From assembly GCA_964034945.1 (NCBI GenBank), contig OZ035960.1:116353824-116417823 (forward strand): 64,000 nucleotides of DNA. The letters are read 5' to 3'. Numbering within the stretch: the first letter of the stretch is position 1; every line of letters starts with the position of its first letter. Positions 1 through 14,082 of this stretch are shown here, in pieces. The notes under the pieces were generated by a model. It ran no database searches, was not told the DNA's origin, and worked only from the letters and a program-made list of their open reading frames with translations. This DNA is from Chrysopilus asiliformis. Lineage: Eukaryota; Arthropoda; Insecta; Diptera; Rhagionidae. The position numbers and the translations under genes are program-made.

Positions 1-1620
1 TTCGTATGCCTCTTTCTCGAATATCATGAGCGCTTGGTTTCAGTACGAAGCACTCAAGTTTGTCAGTTTCCCCACCCAAGTCCTGGCCAAGTCGTCAAAA
101 ATAATTCCAGTTATGCTGATGGGAAAGATAATCTCTAGGACAAAATATGAATATTATGAATATCTCACAGCCGCATTGATTTCCGTTGGAATGGTGTTCT
201 TTTTGACAGGTAGTGCAGATGAAGGGAAACATTCATCCGTGACCACCATCACTGGAATATTTTTGCTCGCCCTTTACATGATTTTCGACAGTTTCACATC
301 GAACTGGCAAGGAGACTTGTTCAAAACGTATGGGATGACATCCATTCAAATGATGTGTGGCGTTAACATGTTCAGCTCACTATTTACGGCAGCTTCACTT
401 TCAATTCAAGGTGGCTTCTTGGCTTCGTTAGAATTTGCCACGGAGGTTAGTTTTTTTATTATGGAATTGCCTTTAACTCTTTGAAAAGCTATACTAAAGG
501 GAAAACGATAAAAAAAATACTCATTACCATAAATAGTTAAACGACGATTTTCATAAAAATGAAAACAAGTTTTTATCAACAGCTGGTTTCATAATAGTTG
601 ATGACTACATTTTACCTCTGCACTTGACGAAAAGTACTAGTAAATTTTTTGTGGAATTCACTCAATTGGAATCGTGTACATTGTTTTTTTGTGATTGAAG
701 CAAAATGTAAAAATGCTAGTTTTTTTTCTCTTTGAAAAAACTTTTGTCTGTTAGGCTGTATACGCAATCTTTAAAAAATAATACTTGAACTTCAATCATT
801 ATCTGTTGATTTTTTATTTTTCCCTGAACAGAAAGTTTTGGAATAGTTACATGTATGACAAAAATTATCCAAAAAGGAGCACAACAAATGAAGAAAAAAA
901 TTCTTTACTTTATTCGAAAATTTTATTTTTCTATGGGTTTTTTTTTGCTTGTGTTTTTATACACAGCATTTGATTAAATGTATTTTTATTTGAATTTCTT
1001 TTCAGCACCCGAAATTCATATTTGACTGTGTTATACTATCCATAAGTTCAGCAGTTGGTCAATTATTTATCTTCTACACAATAGCAATGTTTGGGCCAGT
1101 TGTCTTCACTATAATAATGACCGTTAGACAGGTAAATATATAACTTGTTTAAAAAAAAACTATATATAAACAAAAACAAGGGCAATAGTATGAAGTTAAG
1201 TAAATGTGGTCCAACAGAAAAAAATAAATATACTAATACGTGCCACCAACTCATTTTATCCTTAATCGGAGACATATTTGGGTCACTGGCAATATGAAAT
1301 TTCGTTTATAAACAAAATATTTACAATTTTTCGGATTCTTTTGTTGCATATGCCTAGAATTGAAAACATATGCGAACAATTTATTACCATACCTTAAAAA
1401 ATAGAAAAAAACAATACGAAATTATTATTTTTATGTTTGTTTTTTTTAGGCGGCAGCGATAATATTATCCTGTCTTATCTATAAACATCATATATCGATG
1501 CTTGGCATTATCGGTGTCCTGGTTGTATTCTTTGCCATATTTTTGCGAGTTTACTGCAACCAACGAAAGAAAGCAATCCGGCGGCGAGCTGAGGGCACAA
1601 AACCAAAACAAAATGTTTGA
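1..1620 (+). CDS. sll: Adenosine 3'-phospho 5'-phosphosulfate transporter 1 (slalom / SLC35B2), 3' part
   Basis: Imports the sulfate donor PAPS from cytosol into the Golgi lumen for sulfation of glycosaminoglycans and proteins (family knowledge). Coding exons seen: <1-445, 1006-1131 and 1450-1620, all joining in phase 0 with GT/AG borders and ending at TGA 1618-1620. The 246 visible residues contain the SLC35B signatures [50 protein letters not shown] and a basic C-terminal tail, with several hydrophobic membrane spans. The N-terminal half lies outside the window; the open frame runs from base 2, so the internal Met at 26 is not the start. A polyA signal AATAAA sits at 1817-1822. SLC35B3 (PAPST2) is the nearest alternative, but the [10 protein letters not shown] block favours PAPST1. 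Confidence 0.95.
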
Positions 1621-1816
1621 ATTTCCCCGAATCTGCACGAATAATTATTTCCTTAGTATGCATTTGATATTCAAAATGTAATGAATTTGATGATTTTATA
1701 GAACAATAAGACGAAAATTATAGTTTAAGAGAAAATATTCAATGTGCTTGTTGTGTGGCTGTGTGTTGTTTAACCATAAGAATATCTTAATAATATAATT
1801 TTATTTTTCCAATACA

Positions 1817-1822
1817 AATAAA
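1817..1822 (+). terminator. polyA signal of the slalom gene
   Basis: AATAAA about 200 bases after the slalom stop codon on the same strand, the usual distance for a fly 3' UTR. AT-rich context makes chance matches common, so this is only a likely site. Confidence 0.45.
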
Positions 1823-4800
1823 TTTTGAAAAACATTTAAAATCAAATTTTGCGTAAAAATACAATTTTATGAAAATTGTGTCGAAATACTTAAAGAAAAT
1901 TGAACCAGTGCTTTATCATTTTAATATTATATTATTATTCCTGCTTGTGTAGTTAGATACAACTTAAAGTTCATTGAAATTACAACCAAGATAGACAGCT
2001 TTAAATTACGCTTAGATATTTATTATTTTCCACATTTAGGCAAAATTACCTAATTTCCATAGAAGCGAAATACTTAAATTCATAATTTATAAAAAAAAAC
2101 TAATTAAAAAACAATAGTTTTATGAATTTAGTAAAATAAAATAAAATATAAATTTAACATATTTAAGTGTTTTATTGTACATAAACGAATTATATTTATA
2201 TATACATTCTGTAAACCACTTTTTATATAAATGTTTACATAATCAATAAATGCTTTAATTGAATTTAAGTTTTTTTTTCAATCAAAAATATTACATTAAT
2301 TACTATGGAAGGTATTACGGTTAAATTGTAACTTTCTTATAGTAGGGAAATGCTCTTCGGAATAAATTTAGGCGGCAAAACGTAAATTACTAATTAGCTT
2401 TTATTTGATAAATTGTTAATAATTAAATATCTAGTTGTTTGATTTACAATTCGATTTACACAATTTTTTTTTAATACATCGTCGTACATACAACGACCAT
2501 TATTGGTAGACCAACATTTTCATTTTGTGTGCGATATTTGGCAGGAAGACAAATCGTTAATTGATTGCATTAAAGAGAAATGGTAATGAACTGAGACGAT
2601 GGAGATTCACAAATGGATATATTATTTTTGGCCTTATAATGGGCAATATTGGTAGCACGAATGACATCATAACTGAATTACAGCTGAAAATTAGCTGCAG
2701 GGATGCCATTAAACTTCAGTCCAGCTGTTTTACTGTAAACAAGGTTTTCAGATATTCACACAAAAACTAAATATAATATGCTAGGACGACATGAATTATT
2801 AATAGTTTGCGTGACTCAAGCTACAAAAAATTGTATGGAATCGCAGATTACCTTTAGTTTAGTGATTTTTTCTATTTCACTGTTTGCAAAAATTTTACAA
2901 TAATATTTTCATTATAAAAGAATCTAGACCTGATGAAGCATAATTTTTCTTAATAAATAGCATTTGATTTCATTAAAGTGAGTTTATCTTTAAGTCCGAA
3001 TATGTATTTCCACGTCGTGCACAAAAATTTTAAAATTCTAATAAAATTAGAAAATAACCATGAAAGAAGCAAATTTACGATCTCATGGTTTGTTTTACAT
3101 TTAAACTAGAATAAAATCCAATTCCTTCACTTTTTGAACATGATTAGTATAATCAAGCCAATTTTGAAAATAACAAATCATACATATTTGAACTGATAGG
3201 TCAACAGATTTCGGACTATAAATTTAGATACCTCGCTAAAATTTTCGTATAAAAAATAAATCCAACGATCAAGGGACCAATCTTTTAGATCCCCAAAGTA
3301 TCCTCAATTTTTTCAATCGAAATTTATTCACGATTTTTTGATACCAGAATTTACTTTGATGGTACATAAGCAGAGTTCTTCAACATATTACGAACATGAA
3401 CTAATTAAAAGTAAGAATTTGGTACTTTCTTACATTTTACTCGCATTAACGCAATTCCTGCTTGTCGTTTTGCCGGTAGAATAATAATATAATTCCTCAT
3501 ACAAATCCTTGAAGTTGTTCGAAATGTATAAGCGATGTGTGCATAGTATGGCTAAACTCTATAAGGATCTATATGATCCATTTTTTACACAATGAGTACC
3601 TAAAACTCGATATAGTATAGAGAATTTTCCTTTCAAATACCGTAAACGTGCCTAATTAGGTTCACATGACCTAGACGTTGTAGTTGTGTGGTTATTGTGT
3701 GAATCATTAATTTAGTGTGTAGTACACGTTAATCACTCTAATGCCAAATGCCACTAACGAAAATTTACACGCTATCCTCAGTTTTATTTACTTGCCTAAT
3801 AGCTGTAGTTGCACGCAATTTAAAATTCCTGTTCTTAGATCTTTTCGATCTGTGCAGTCGTTTAGTGCGGAACTCGGCTAAAGAAGAGTACCATAAACTA
3901 CTGTAGCTTATGCTTAAGCGATAAATATGCCCATAATACCTACGTGTACAATTCTACTGGCTTAATGTACATTTAAGTCTCCATTGCTGGCCGGGATAAA
4001 GTTTGAAAAGTCAGAAACCTGAAAATATGCAGGAAATATGAAGGAGAAAGTTTAACTTTGATAGCTAGCCCGCCAGCCTGAATCCTGGCAATATTCTTCT
4101 TCCAGTAGTAATTTGTGCTTTTCTATATACGCAGCAGCAAGAACTTTTCAATAGTTTTATAGAGAAACGAAAGTATTTACATAAACAAGAAACTAAAAAT
4201 CGCATACTAATTATATCCGAACATTTTCCATTTGTAGGTGGAACTATAGTACCAATTAGAATACTTTACCGCTAATTTGCATATCTCCTCTTTCCATTAA
4301 GATGACTTTGTGAATATTTAATATTAATGGACTTTAAAACAAATTTGTTTGAGTACAGGGTGCTAGTCGTAATAAATATATATATAGTATATACTGTAGA
4401 CGTGTGTTTGGAAGCATATTCGTATATAATTCGTATATTTAAATCAGATAATTCGGCATAGTGATATTTTTCGGAGGGGTCTCCTCTTTCTTAAAGTTCT
4501 TTTGTGAAACCAGCAGATATACGCATGTTATGAAATTTCTAGTCACGCAACAGTTTCGGAGGTAATTTAAGGTTGTTGGTCGCAGATTACTTTGTACCAA
4601 ATGTGTAGATTAGCACACCACAAAAAAAGTTAACATTATTTCTTTATTTTTAGATATATATGTTGCTGAAAAATTCATATACTAACACAAGTTTATAATT
4701 TTAATGAAAAAAATCAAATAAAAACATTTAAATTATTCAAGTTTGTCAGACAACCAATACAAGTTGTGAAAATTTATTAAATCTTACAAACTAATAAATT

Positions 4801-7800
4801 TCAATGACCAAAGTGGTGAACAATTTATAATTTTGAGTAAAAATTTTGAGACTATTGGGGTTTTCCGTCTTAATGCTTTTTAGAATATGACCAAATTCTT
4901 TAAAAACCGACACAGTTGGAACTTGAGCAATTTGGAAAAAAATTACGTGGAAACGTGTTATAAATCATCGAAAATTTACCTTTTCTATCCTTTGCGAAAC
5001 CAAATCATGTGAAAGCGATCTAAGCTGCGTTCTTTTACTAGGAAATAATTTTCTTTCCACTCGAATTGAATTGTTTTTCTTTAGGAAAAAATCTTGAATA
5101 ATTTAAATGTGAGTTTAGTGGGTTTGAAACTCTTGAAATTACGTATCCTGTAAGTCCAATTTCTGGAAACAGCATTCATATTTTTATGTTCGACTTTATA
5201 CTATCTTACTGTATTTAAGAATAGGTTGATATGAGTATTAATTTTTAAAATATCTTTCACGTTCATTGACTCCAAACACCCTATATGACATTTATAATGC
5301 ATAAAACCAAAAAGGCAATCCTAGACATTTTACTTCTTTATTGATTTAAATGTACTTACCTTGTATAACCAAGAAAGTTTTCTTTTATTTCTAGTTAGTT
5401 TGACTTCATCACTCTGCCAATAGCCATTAACTAAATTAAAGTTTATTATCTTGACTGGTCAAAGGACATTCACTCGATATTATTCGCTATAACCAAAAAA
5501 AAAAACAAAAAATAAAATTGATTTTTAGAGTTTGGTCGAGAAGCGAGAACTGTGACGTGTTGTTTAAGCTAAAATCGGCAATTAATTGACTCGAGTATAA
5601 TAGCTTGGCTACATTTTAGTTATAATTTTGAAAAACATGCGTTTTAACAGGGTATGAAAAAATTTGGTCGAAAATAAAATAAAAATCGCGAATGATTCTT
5701 TTTACGGAAAGTTTTTTTTCCGATTTGCTCGCGAATGTATTGAAACCGGTTTTTAGTACCCCGGTTTTTAATTCAATATTTTTTACCTATATTCAAAACT
5801 TTGTTCTCGTAGAGTAATGAATCTATATTTCTTAGAAATCAAATGCTGGATTTTTTTAATGGTCAACAACACCAAAAATATCCCCAATTCGCCCATGTAA
5901 CTAACCAATTTGTATTTCTTTCTTTATTGAGTCTATCAAGGGTAATTTCCACATTTTTTATTGTTCTACTACTGGGTAAGTAATTGGAATTGTCGCTGGC
6001 ACTCTCTATATAGTTAATGGCGTTTTGATTATGAATCGACAAATAAATGACTTCTGAATTAATCAATTTCCAAAATCTGTAAAAGTATTTCGTGGTTTTT
6101 ATGTACGTTATGCGTATTTGTGGAAAATGAATAATTGAAATCTTTATTGCTTTGAGTTTTCTTCTGAATTTTCTAAAAAATATTACATCGATTGTATACA
6201 ATAGCTTTAGGTATGATCACAAAAGCCACTTTAACTTTCCTGAAATCTTTTATAATGCTTTAGAAATTTTAGTTGTCGGGAAATTAGTAGATAAAATACA
6301 AACTGGTAGTATAGAAATTTAAAAAATTATCCAATGTCTTTCAAGTGCATAATACGAAGCTCATATTGGCTTTATTGCTATAATTATTTAATCCCATTTT
6401 TTCAAATTCTTAATTTAACTCATAGTTTTGTAAATGATTGAGAGTTTTTCCTCCAATAACATAATCGCTTAGCCTTAGTTTGAACGTAATTACACCCAAC
6501 TCCTTTTGTACACGGTAGACACGTTCCTCAGAAATTCGTGTAAGAAAAGATAATATGTTTCCTACAGTAAAATTGGGGATATAATTTTAGTTATCCGAAA
6601 ACCGTGTAAGATGAAATAAAGAACTATATTTATATATTTATTGGACAATAAAACTTAAAATACATGCATATTTCATAGGTTCAAATTCGTGTAAAAAAAA
6701 GTGTGTAAAAAAGAATTGGAGGTATTTCTCCAGGTTTTCGTATTATGATTGATGCGGCTGAAAATTCGAAAACAGATGAAAGGCCGGCTTCTACCATACA
6801 GGAAAAGGAGCACAAAGTAGAACGGAAATGTCCTGGTGTGACTCTTTTTGCGCTGATGGAAAATCGAGTGAATTTTCTTTTTCTCATGCTCCTATAGGAG
6901 GTAAAATGTCGCTTGCAGGCCAAGGTTTCTAATAATGAAAATTCAACTGTGTTACATAGATCTAAAATAAGAAAAATTTAATAGAAATACGAAAAAAAGC
7001 GAAAATGAAACGGCAGATCACGCTATTCAACGTCCATAAATTTCTTATATTGTGGCTGTTTGGGCACGTTTGGAATTTCGATCCTTTCCCTCACTTCTTT
7101 CCGCTTTTCAACTTATCCCATGGGGCCATTATAGAGTTGGATTTGCCCTACAATGGGTCAATTTCGAGTTCAAACGTTATTTTTCAGCCATTGGCCACAA
7201 AACATGCTACATGGCAGATTTGAAAATCTCTCACTGCGTCTACTTGATTTCATACTATATATTCGCTTATTGTCGATGTTTTTATGATAACCGACGTTAA
7301 ACGGAACCAACTTTTACGTTTCTTTATGGGCAAAATTCAGTGTCGGTTATTTTATGTTGACCAAACTAAGTTTATAAGAAAAGGACATTGGCCAAAATTT
7401 AGGACAATATCAACGAGTTTCTTTATGTACTTTGTCCAATTCGACAAACATGGAAAAATAAATGAAACAAAAAAAGTCAGACATTTTATTTATATGGTTG
7501 GTAATTAAGTGTTTGTTGGGAGGGAAAAAGTTGTACAATATATATTTTTAGCTAAATTGGCTAGCTTAAAAGTAATTATTTTGACCTTTTTCAACAGATT
7601 CCAGAGCCTTTCGTTTCAACGGTTTTTTTTAAATTGTTCAAATCATAAAGGTCAAAATAAATACAGGAAAATTGGACCCCAGAGACAAATTTTACCGTAA
7701 GTTTTTATTTTTATGATATTTTTAAACTGTTTTACTTGATTGAAAGATTAGGCTAGTTCGTTTCATAAAACAGAAACGAAAATTAGATTTTAACTTAATT

Positions 7801-8174
7801 GTCAAGTTAATTTAAATTTTTTAGTATTTTTGTGTGATTTTGAAGAGTATATGAGTTCGGTTGTAGCTATCAAAGAAAGATGTTCCCCTTTGAAATTGAG
7901 CCCTTCAACGGCGAACATCGATCCAAATTGCGTTAGATTGCATTCGATGGCGCAAATGTTTTTTTTAGCCATGTTTACTCTAACAATTACGTAGGCCACA
8001 AAATTTTATTTTCAATTTTAATTTATTTAAAAAAATAATACACAGCACAACACTCAAAATTTTCGAAAATAAAAAATAAAAACAATATTAATAATTCTTA
8101 AAATGACCAATTTGTTGCGCAGTGAGCTCTCAAAAAATAAAAAAAGTAATAAGGCTTTTTCGAAAATTGATTAT
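1823..8174. other. Gene-poor AT-rich intergenic DNA
   Basis: No family-recognisable coding exon was found on either strand; open frames are short and shift constantly. The part around 2500-4400 is less simple in sequence than its surroundings and could hold regulatory DNA, but nothing specific supports that. The piece 6690-6905 reads like worn coding sequence (see findings). Near 5746-5775 a short block containing CCGGTTTTTA is directly repeated. Confidence 0.5.
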
Positions 8175-8527
8175 GGTGTCCATTGTGATTATCGATTCGT
8201 CTTTCGATAAATGAACGATTCGTCTTTCGATTGAAAATAATTTCAGTATTGCGTATCATAATCGAAGGCACACAAAAGCATTGCCATATTTCATTTAGCT
8301 GAATTTCTTATAGTTGTTAATTTAGCCACTTACATTATTCTTTAAGTAATATATTTGCCGAAATGACACTGCAAACAAAATCGCAAGGCTGATATTCGAG
8401 AACTCCAATTTGATCGAAAGCAAAATACGTTCACAATCGAAATACATGGTTCGCAATCGATATTCACAATACCAAACTTTCGATTTGACATTCGATCGAC
8501 CATTTGACGATAATCACAATGGACACC
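8175..8527. mobile_element. Non-autonomous DNA transposon (MITE), 353 bp
   Basis: Perfect 20-base terminal inverted repeats (GGTGTCCATTGTGATTATCG at the left, its complement at the right) are flanked by TAT on both sides (8172-8174 and 8528-8530), consistent with a short target-site duplication. The interior has no open frame and is rich in short blocks such as CGATTCGTCTTTCGAT, present in tandem near the left end. Superfamily not certain. Confidence 0.85.
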
Positions 8528-11500
8528 TATATCTTTTCTACTTTGAGTAAAATATGGTTCGACTTTAATAACTGCTTGTTAACTACCAATAGTTGTTAGA
8601 CAATATTGATCATTTATCCAAAATAAATTAAGAACACATTCAGATACACGTATTTTCATTTAGCTGATGGAAGTTACAAAACTCAAATCAAAAAAGTATT
8701 TCTGTCAATTAAATCGTATTTACTAGCCGTATAACATAATTTCTTAATGACGATTTTTCCACGAAAATATTCAGTCTTCAATCTTATTCGTAAATAAACA
8801 TACCTGAAGAACAAAAAACAATTTATTTGGAAATAGCCCGTTCGATACAAGTAATTATATTCATTTGTTAAAATCTATTTATATAAAATAATTGCCAGAT
8901 ATCTCAACAAGACATGCAACGCAGTCGGGAAGAAAGTAGTCAATTCTTATAAATATTTTACAATTATATTATTATATTGAAAATTAGATATATTAGGGAA
9001 ATTATATTTAACAGTTAATCTGTCCAAAATAGAATATTCTTACATATTAATAAAAAAAATGAAATTTTTCAAGAGTTTTTACGTCAATTAAAATAAAATG
9101 ATCTCCTTCTATAATATATATAAATTTAATGTAATAAAATTGAAACCTCTGAACTTTATTCGAACACCGGTCGATTCGGATGCGTTTTCCCTTCGTGTAG
9201 CTACGTATTTTGGGAGTTATTTACATTTTCATTAAACTCACTTCGTTTTGCACTATATTCCTTTTTTTTACAAACATTTCCCTTTTTTAACTTTTGGCGG
9301 CGTCAAGGCTTAAGGACTGATTCCTAGGAATTATTAAAGAAAATCTTCCCTGTTTTAAAACTGTTGTTTAGATGCACAAAGTAACAATAAAATAAAACAC
9401 AAAAAAGTTTTCATTGTCATAAAATCTTTATTTCAATGTAAGTTTTCTTAATTTCGCATTTCAAATTTCAAAATTTTTTCAATCATTTTTGAATTTGATT
9501 TTTAGTTTGTTTTTGTAATTATGCAATTAAATAACTAACACCACCTCATTGGGTATACAAAAATGTAAATAAATTGATTTCATTTTTTATCCGCATATTT
9601 TTATACAAATTACTAAATAATTTTTTTTTAACATTTGATTTTTATAGTACTTTTCTTTTTGTTCTAAAATTCTATTTCAGTTTAGTGTATATAATTTTTG
9701 CGTTGACTTTTTTTTTTAAATATATGGCATTACAATTCAATCGCTATGATTAAATATTTTTTCACTTTTTCTACTCTTTAATAAAATTTATCGCATTGAT
9801 ATACATATTAGTAGATCTGTACTTAGCCCGTTATAAGTATTTTATTCTGATTTCCGTCACATCAAACCTCAGTTTGCACATTCTAAGGCTTGAACTTTTT
9901 ATTTCTTTTCTATGCGTCCACATATTGTTTGTTTAACTTGCATTTAGACCGTTTTATTTATATGTTGAACGTTGCAATTTATGGCATTAATGAGTTTTGA
10001 GAAGTTTACTGTTCATATTAAAAAACCTGATATACTGGAAAAAAATTTCTTCAAGCAAGTGAAGAATTGTTTAGGGTGAGATATGATTAATAATGACAAC
10101 TTACATCAATTTACTTTTAATAACGAAATTTCTGAATATTTATTAGATAAATCGTTATAGATTGTAACAAAGTTTTCATCAATTTTAACTCAAATTGGTG
10201 TTTTATATAATTCTGTTACTGTTGAAAGGAAATTAATTGAATAACAAACGGATAGAAATCATAATAATATTAATTCAAACCTAAAAATTCTCCACTTGAT
10301 ATTTTTTTTTAGGATTATTCTATAATTTAGACCGTCATTTTAATTTATTTCATTTTTTGTGCGTTTTCCCTTCAATCTATTTTAATACCATGATAACAAT
10401 ATCAAAGGATTATTATAAAAATTTAATTTTAACCAACACTCAATTCTAGACAACAAGTTTTGGCCATTCTACCACATTTTCATTGATTTCAAAAAGAAGC
10501 CTTTTGTAATAATATTTTCATCAATGTCAGCAGGGGTTTTAATGAGGGAGATTACATTTTACTAATATTTCTTTCATTTAGAAAAATCTTTTGTTATGAT
10601 TAAATAATTTTGGATCCATGATTTTTATATTAATTGTTTAAGCCGTTCGGTTAATTAATTTTACATTTAATGTATGAAAAAAACGGCATCATTTATTTAC
10701 ATTTTAAATTAAAATTTAGATTTATTAAATTTTAATAAATAACTTTATTTATAAATCGGTAATTACAAGAATAATGTATAAATAATTAATAATGTGTCGA
10801 TCAATTCACTGTGCTACTAATCACTATAAATTACTAATAGGTAATATTATTTATTTTTACATATTATTGGTAAAAACTGAATGTTGTTTTTTTTAAGGCT
10901 ACACGATCTATAAGAGTATTTTTTTTATCTAACTTTGGACTCATGGCTATATATAAAAACATATTAAATGGATAACTTAGACTAATTTTTTTTCAAAATT
11001 TCAAATGTTCGAAAGCATTATTTCAACACAATATTTTGCCGCAAGAAAGAACAAGTATCAAACAATCTCGAAGCTCAACTTTTCAATATTTTGAGTAATT
11101 TTTTTCCATCTTTGATGTCTCATAATGTACCAATAATTGTTATTTTTTTTATTTACAATAACGCTAATGTACAGATAGAAATCCAATTATTCATAAGCAA
11201 AGATAAACAATTTAAATGAGAAAAAAATGTATATATGTATATAAACTAAAAACGAGGCGCAATGAATGGGATGTCATGGCTTCTATTAAAGGACAGTGAT
11301 AGTAAATATTAAGTGTAGCTCTGGGCTGCACAAAGATTAGATTTAGTATGTTTGTCAGATTTGAAGGTCTTCATGATAAACGGTGATGTAAGATGTCACT
11401 GAAAGAACCATGAAAAATTTTGTATAACTCATTTTGAGAGTTTTGTGTTTCAATCTACCAAAATTTGAATGTCAGTAAATTTAAGCGATTCTTTATTTTG

Positions 11501-11588
11501 CTTTATATGAAACTTTAATCTCAATTGAAAATAATTACTTATTTTTTAAGAGAGTTTGGTATCATTTCAAGGTTTTCTTTATTCAGAT
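8528..11588. other. AT-rich intergenic DNA, no gene seen
   Basis: Long T- and A-runs and no coding-like segment on either strand. Nothing beyond low-complexity sequence could be supported. Confidence 0.5.
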
Positions 11589-11913
11589 ACTAGCTTGCAT
11601 ACCCGTCGTTGCCGGGTTAAGTTTTTTCAATTTTTTTTTGATGGTCTATGTTGGAACTAAACTTCAGGCCAATCGGCTCGGTAGTTTCCCCGCGAAAGGG
11701 TAACATAGAGAGAAAACTAAGTTTCAAAATCACTTTACCCCCTCCCCTTACTCTTCCCACCCCACGCGCTACTTTTCCGTATGCCTATGTTGGAACCAGA
11801 ACTACCACAGACACTCATGCCAAATTTCAAGTCAATCGGTTCAGCCATTTTTGCGTGAAAGAGGAACAGACAGACAGACAGACAGACACGAACTCATTTT
11901 TATATATTGGTAT
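11589..11913 (+). repeat. Dispersed retroelement-like repeat with GACA tail
   Basis: The segment opens with TAGCTTGCATACCCGTCGTT, carries a GC-richer body with paired 'TATGTTGGAAC' and 'CAATCGG' phrases, and ends in a run of GACA units before ACGAACTC. This wording (CCCGTCGTTGCCGGGTTAAG at the start, CAGACAGACAGACA at the end) is typical of dispersed repeats in arthropod genomes. The 107-residue frame across it is a by-product of the repeat and is not treated as a gene. Confidence 0.6.
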
Positions 11914-13868
11914 GATTAAACTTTGCCAATCAAATAAATTGCAAAGTTTTTTCCTAAGTAAACCAACTTAAATGATACGAAATTATTGATCGATTCACCT
12001 ATATCTGCTGGATAAATAATTTCATTAGAAGCATATAATGTAACGTAATCTTAATGGCAGATTAATGATCAAACTTTTAATTAAACCATGCCAATATTCG
12101 AGCAGATATCTAAAACCATTTGTAATTATAGGTTCTTCTTGTCTAGAGTCCTAAATTTCTGAATTTAATTTCAATTTTTTTATCATTAGCACAAATCGAT
12201 TTCATAATAGATGTGTATTTAATGAAATAAAAAGTTTTCCGTATTATCATTTTTTCATTGAAAATTAGTCTCGAACTTGCATAAATCAATCAATAAATAA
12301 TTATCCTGTATGACAAATTTATGTCCAATAATAAATTTGTCTTTTTTTATATATATTTTTGTTATGTAAATATGTATAAAATAATAGAGCTGAACATATA
12401 ATAGATATACAGGAGCGGGTTTCAGCCCAGCGAATTTATCATGAACACAATACTTTATTATACTTCGTACAAGAAAGTAAAAAGGTAAATAAAAATTACA
12501 AGAATCGCGGCGGAAGTTTTTGAAGACGGCAATTTGATAGGAGTTGCAAATGGCGCCGAAAAGTGAAGTGAAATACTAATTAAAAGTCCATTTATGTAAA
12601 AGCACTGCATTAAAAGTTCGATAAATATGTAATATTAAGACATTTAATGAAAAACTATTGTGTTCGGGCAAATTCGAAGACGTTGAAATTCATTTAGGCC
12701 ATGATTTGTCATACATATTCTCGTGACTTTGCTGCCTTTTGAAAAACCTTTTTTAATAAAATGTTCTAACAATACATTAAAAAAAAATTTTTTTTTTTTG
12801 CTCCGGAAATCTACGGGAAAAGATTGATTTCTAATTGAGACACACTTTTATGAAAAAAATTGTAGTTAATTGTAACATAGTGAAGTAAGCTACCATGAAT
12901 TAAAGATAAATGCCCTATTCTGCTCTTGATCGTTTTTTTTTAAAATTTTAACATGCCTAATAGAATAATAATACACGTGTGAATTTTTATTTGAATCAAA
13001 AAATCTAACGCAAAGACATGAAACTTCGGACGTATGAAAGTCATGCAAAGAACAGATAAATTATTAGAATTTTTTGGCAAACTCTGAAATACAAACATCT
13101 TGTGATAGATCACTGAAAATTCAATCCACGAAAAACTATTTTCCGTTGCTATAGAGAATTATAAACTGACACGTAAAAAATAAACAAATAATAAGCAACA
13201 CAAAAAAATTCGCATCATCTCATAACTGCATAATTTTTAAATAGTTTACATTTTTGGGTTGATTTAATGTATCTTTCCTAACATTGTTGTACCACTACTG
13301 CAAAATAATTTTAATATTAATTTCATATATTAAAATTTTTATATAGTTTTAATAACCATTTATCAGGCAAAACTTACAACTATATCGATTTCCTAAAATT
13401 AATGTTAACGACTTTTCACACTTGTCTAGTAACCATTAATTATATATTTCAAATTTTTGTATCCATTTTCTTGACTCGATTTTTTCCATATCATTACTAA
13501 TTTCTAAAATTAATTATCTATAATTTTAATAATTTTTCTTACTGGTTATAGTTAAGTAATCGTTATTATATTTTTTTTGTTAAAAACATATTGTCATGCA
13601 CGATTCTTCATTCTCGATCATTTTTTTTTATATTTTGCTATTCTTGGTTTCCTAATATGTCACCGTTTTGATGTATTAATAGACAAATTGGTAAAATAGC
13701 AGATATTTTTTCCCAACACAAGTTTTTTTTCAAGAAATTATTTAAAAAAAACTTTGAGCCATAAACAAATTGAAAATTAAAAACGGGACCAAATGGTTTG
13801 AAATAGTGATGGTTAGGGATCGTTAACATCTGAAACTTTTTATTCTTCGACACTAAATTCATGTTGCA
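11914..13868. other. AT-rich intergenic DNA, no gene seen
   Basis: No coding exon, RNA gene or clear terminal repeat recognised here. Confidence 0.5.
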
Positions 13869-14082
13869 TGACCGTTTATACTACAACACAAAATTCAGAA
13901 ATTTTTTCCAAAAAGATGTCCGAACTCGAATTTTTCATATAAAATTGACGGAATAAATTCAAATTTTAACAACTTTTCCTAAGTGAATTTATTCTACGAT
14001 ATATGAATAAAACCCGCACAATAATGTTTAAATAAAATTCGTGAAGAAATTCAAGAAAAAATTGCAAGTGTAAACGAGGCCC
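13869..14082. mobile_element. Old MITE copy, family shared with 58432-58603
   Basis: Its reverse complement aligns over most of its length with the copy near 58.4-58.6 kb: shared blocks include AGAATAAATTCACTTAG, AATTTATTCCGT, TATGAAAAATT and TTTTGTGT(C/T)GTAGT. Ends are roughly inverted (ACCGTTTATA at the left, GTAAACGAGG at the right). The two copies differ by an indel of roughly 40 bases near one end. Confidence 0.6.

Noticed and set aside
11648..11971. 107-codon frame
   Set aside because: Falls entirely on a dispersed repeat with a GACA tail.
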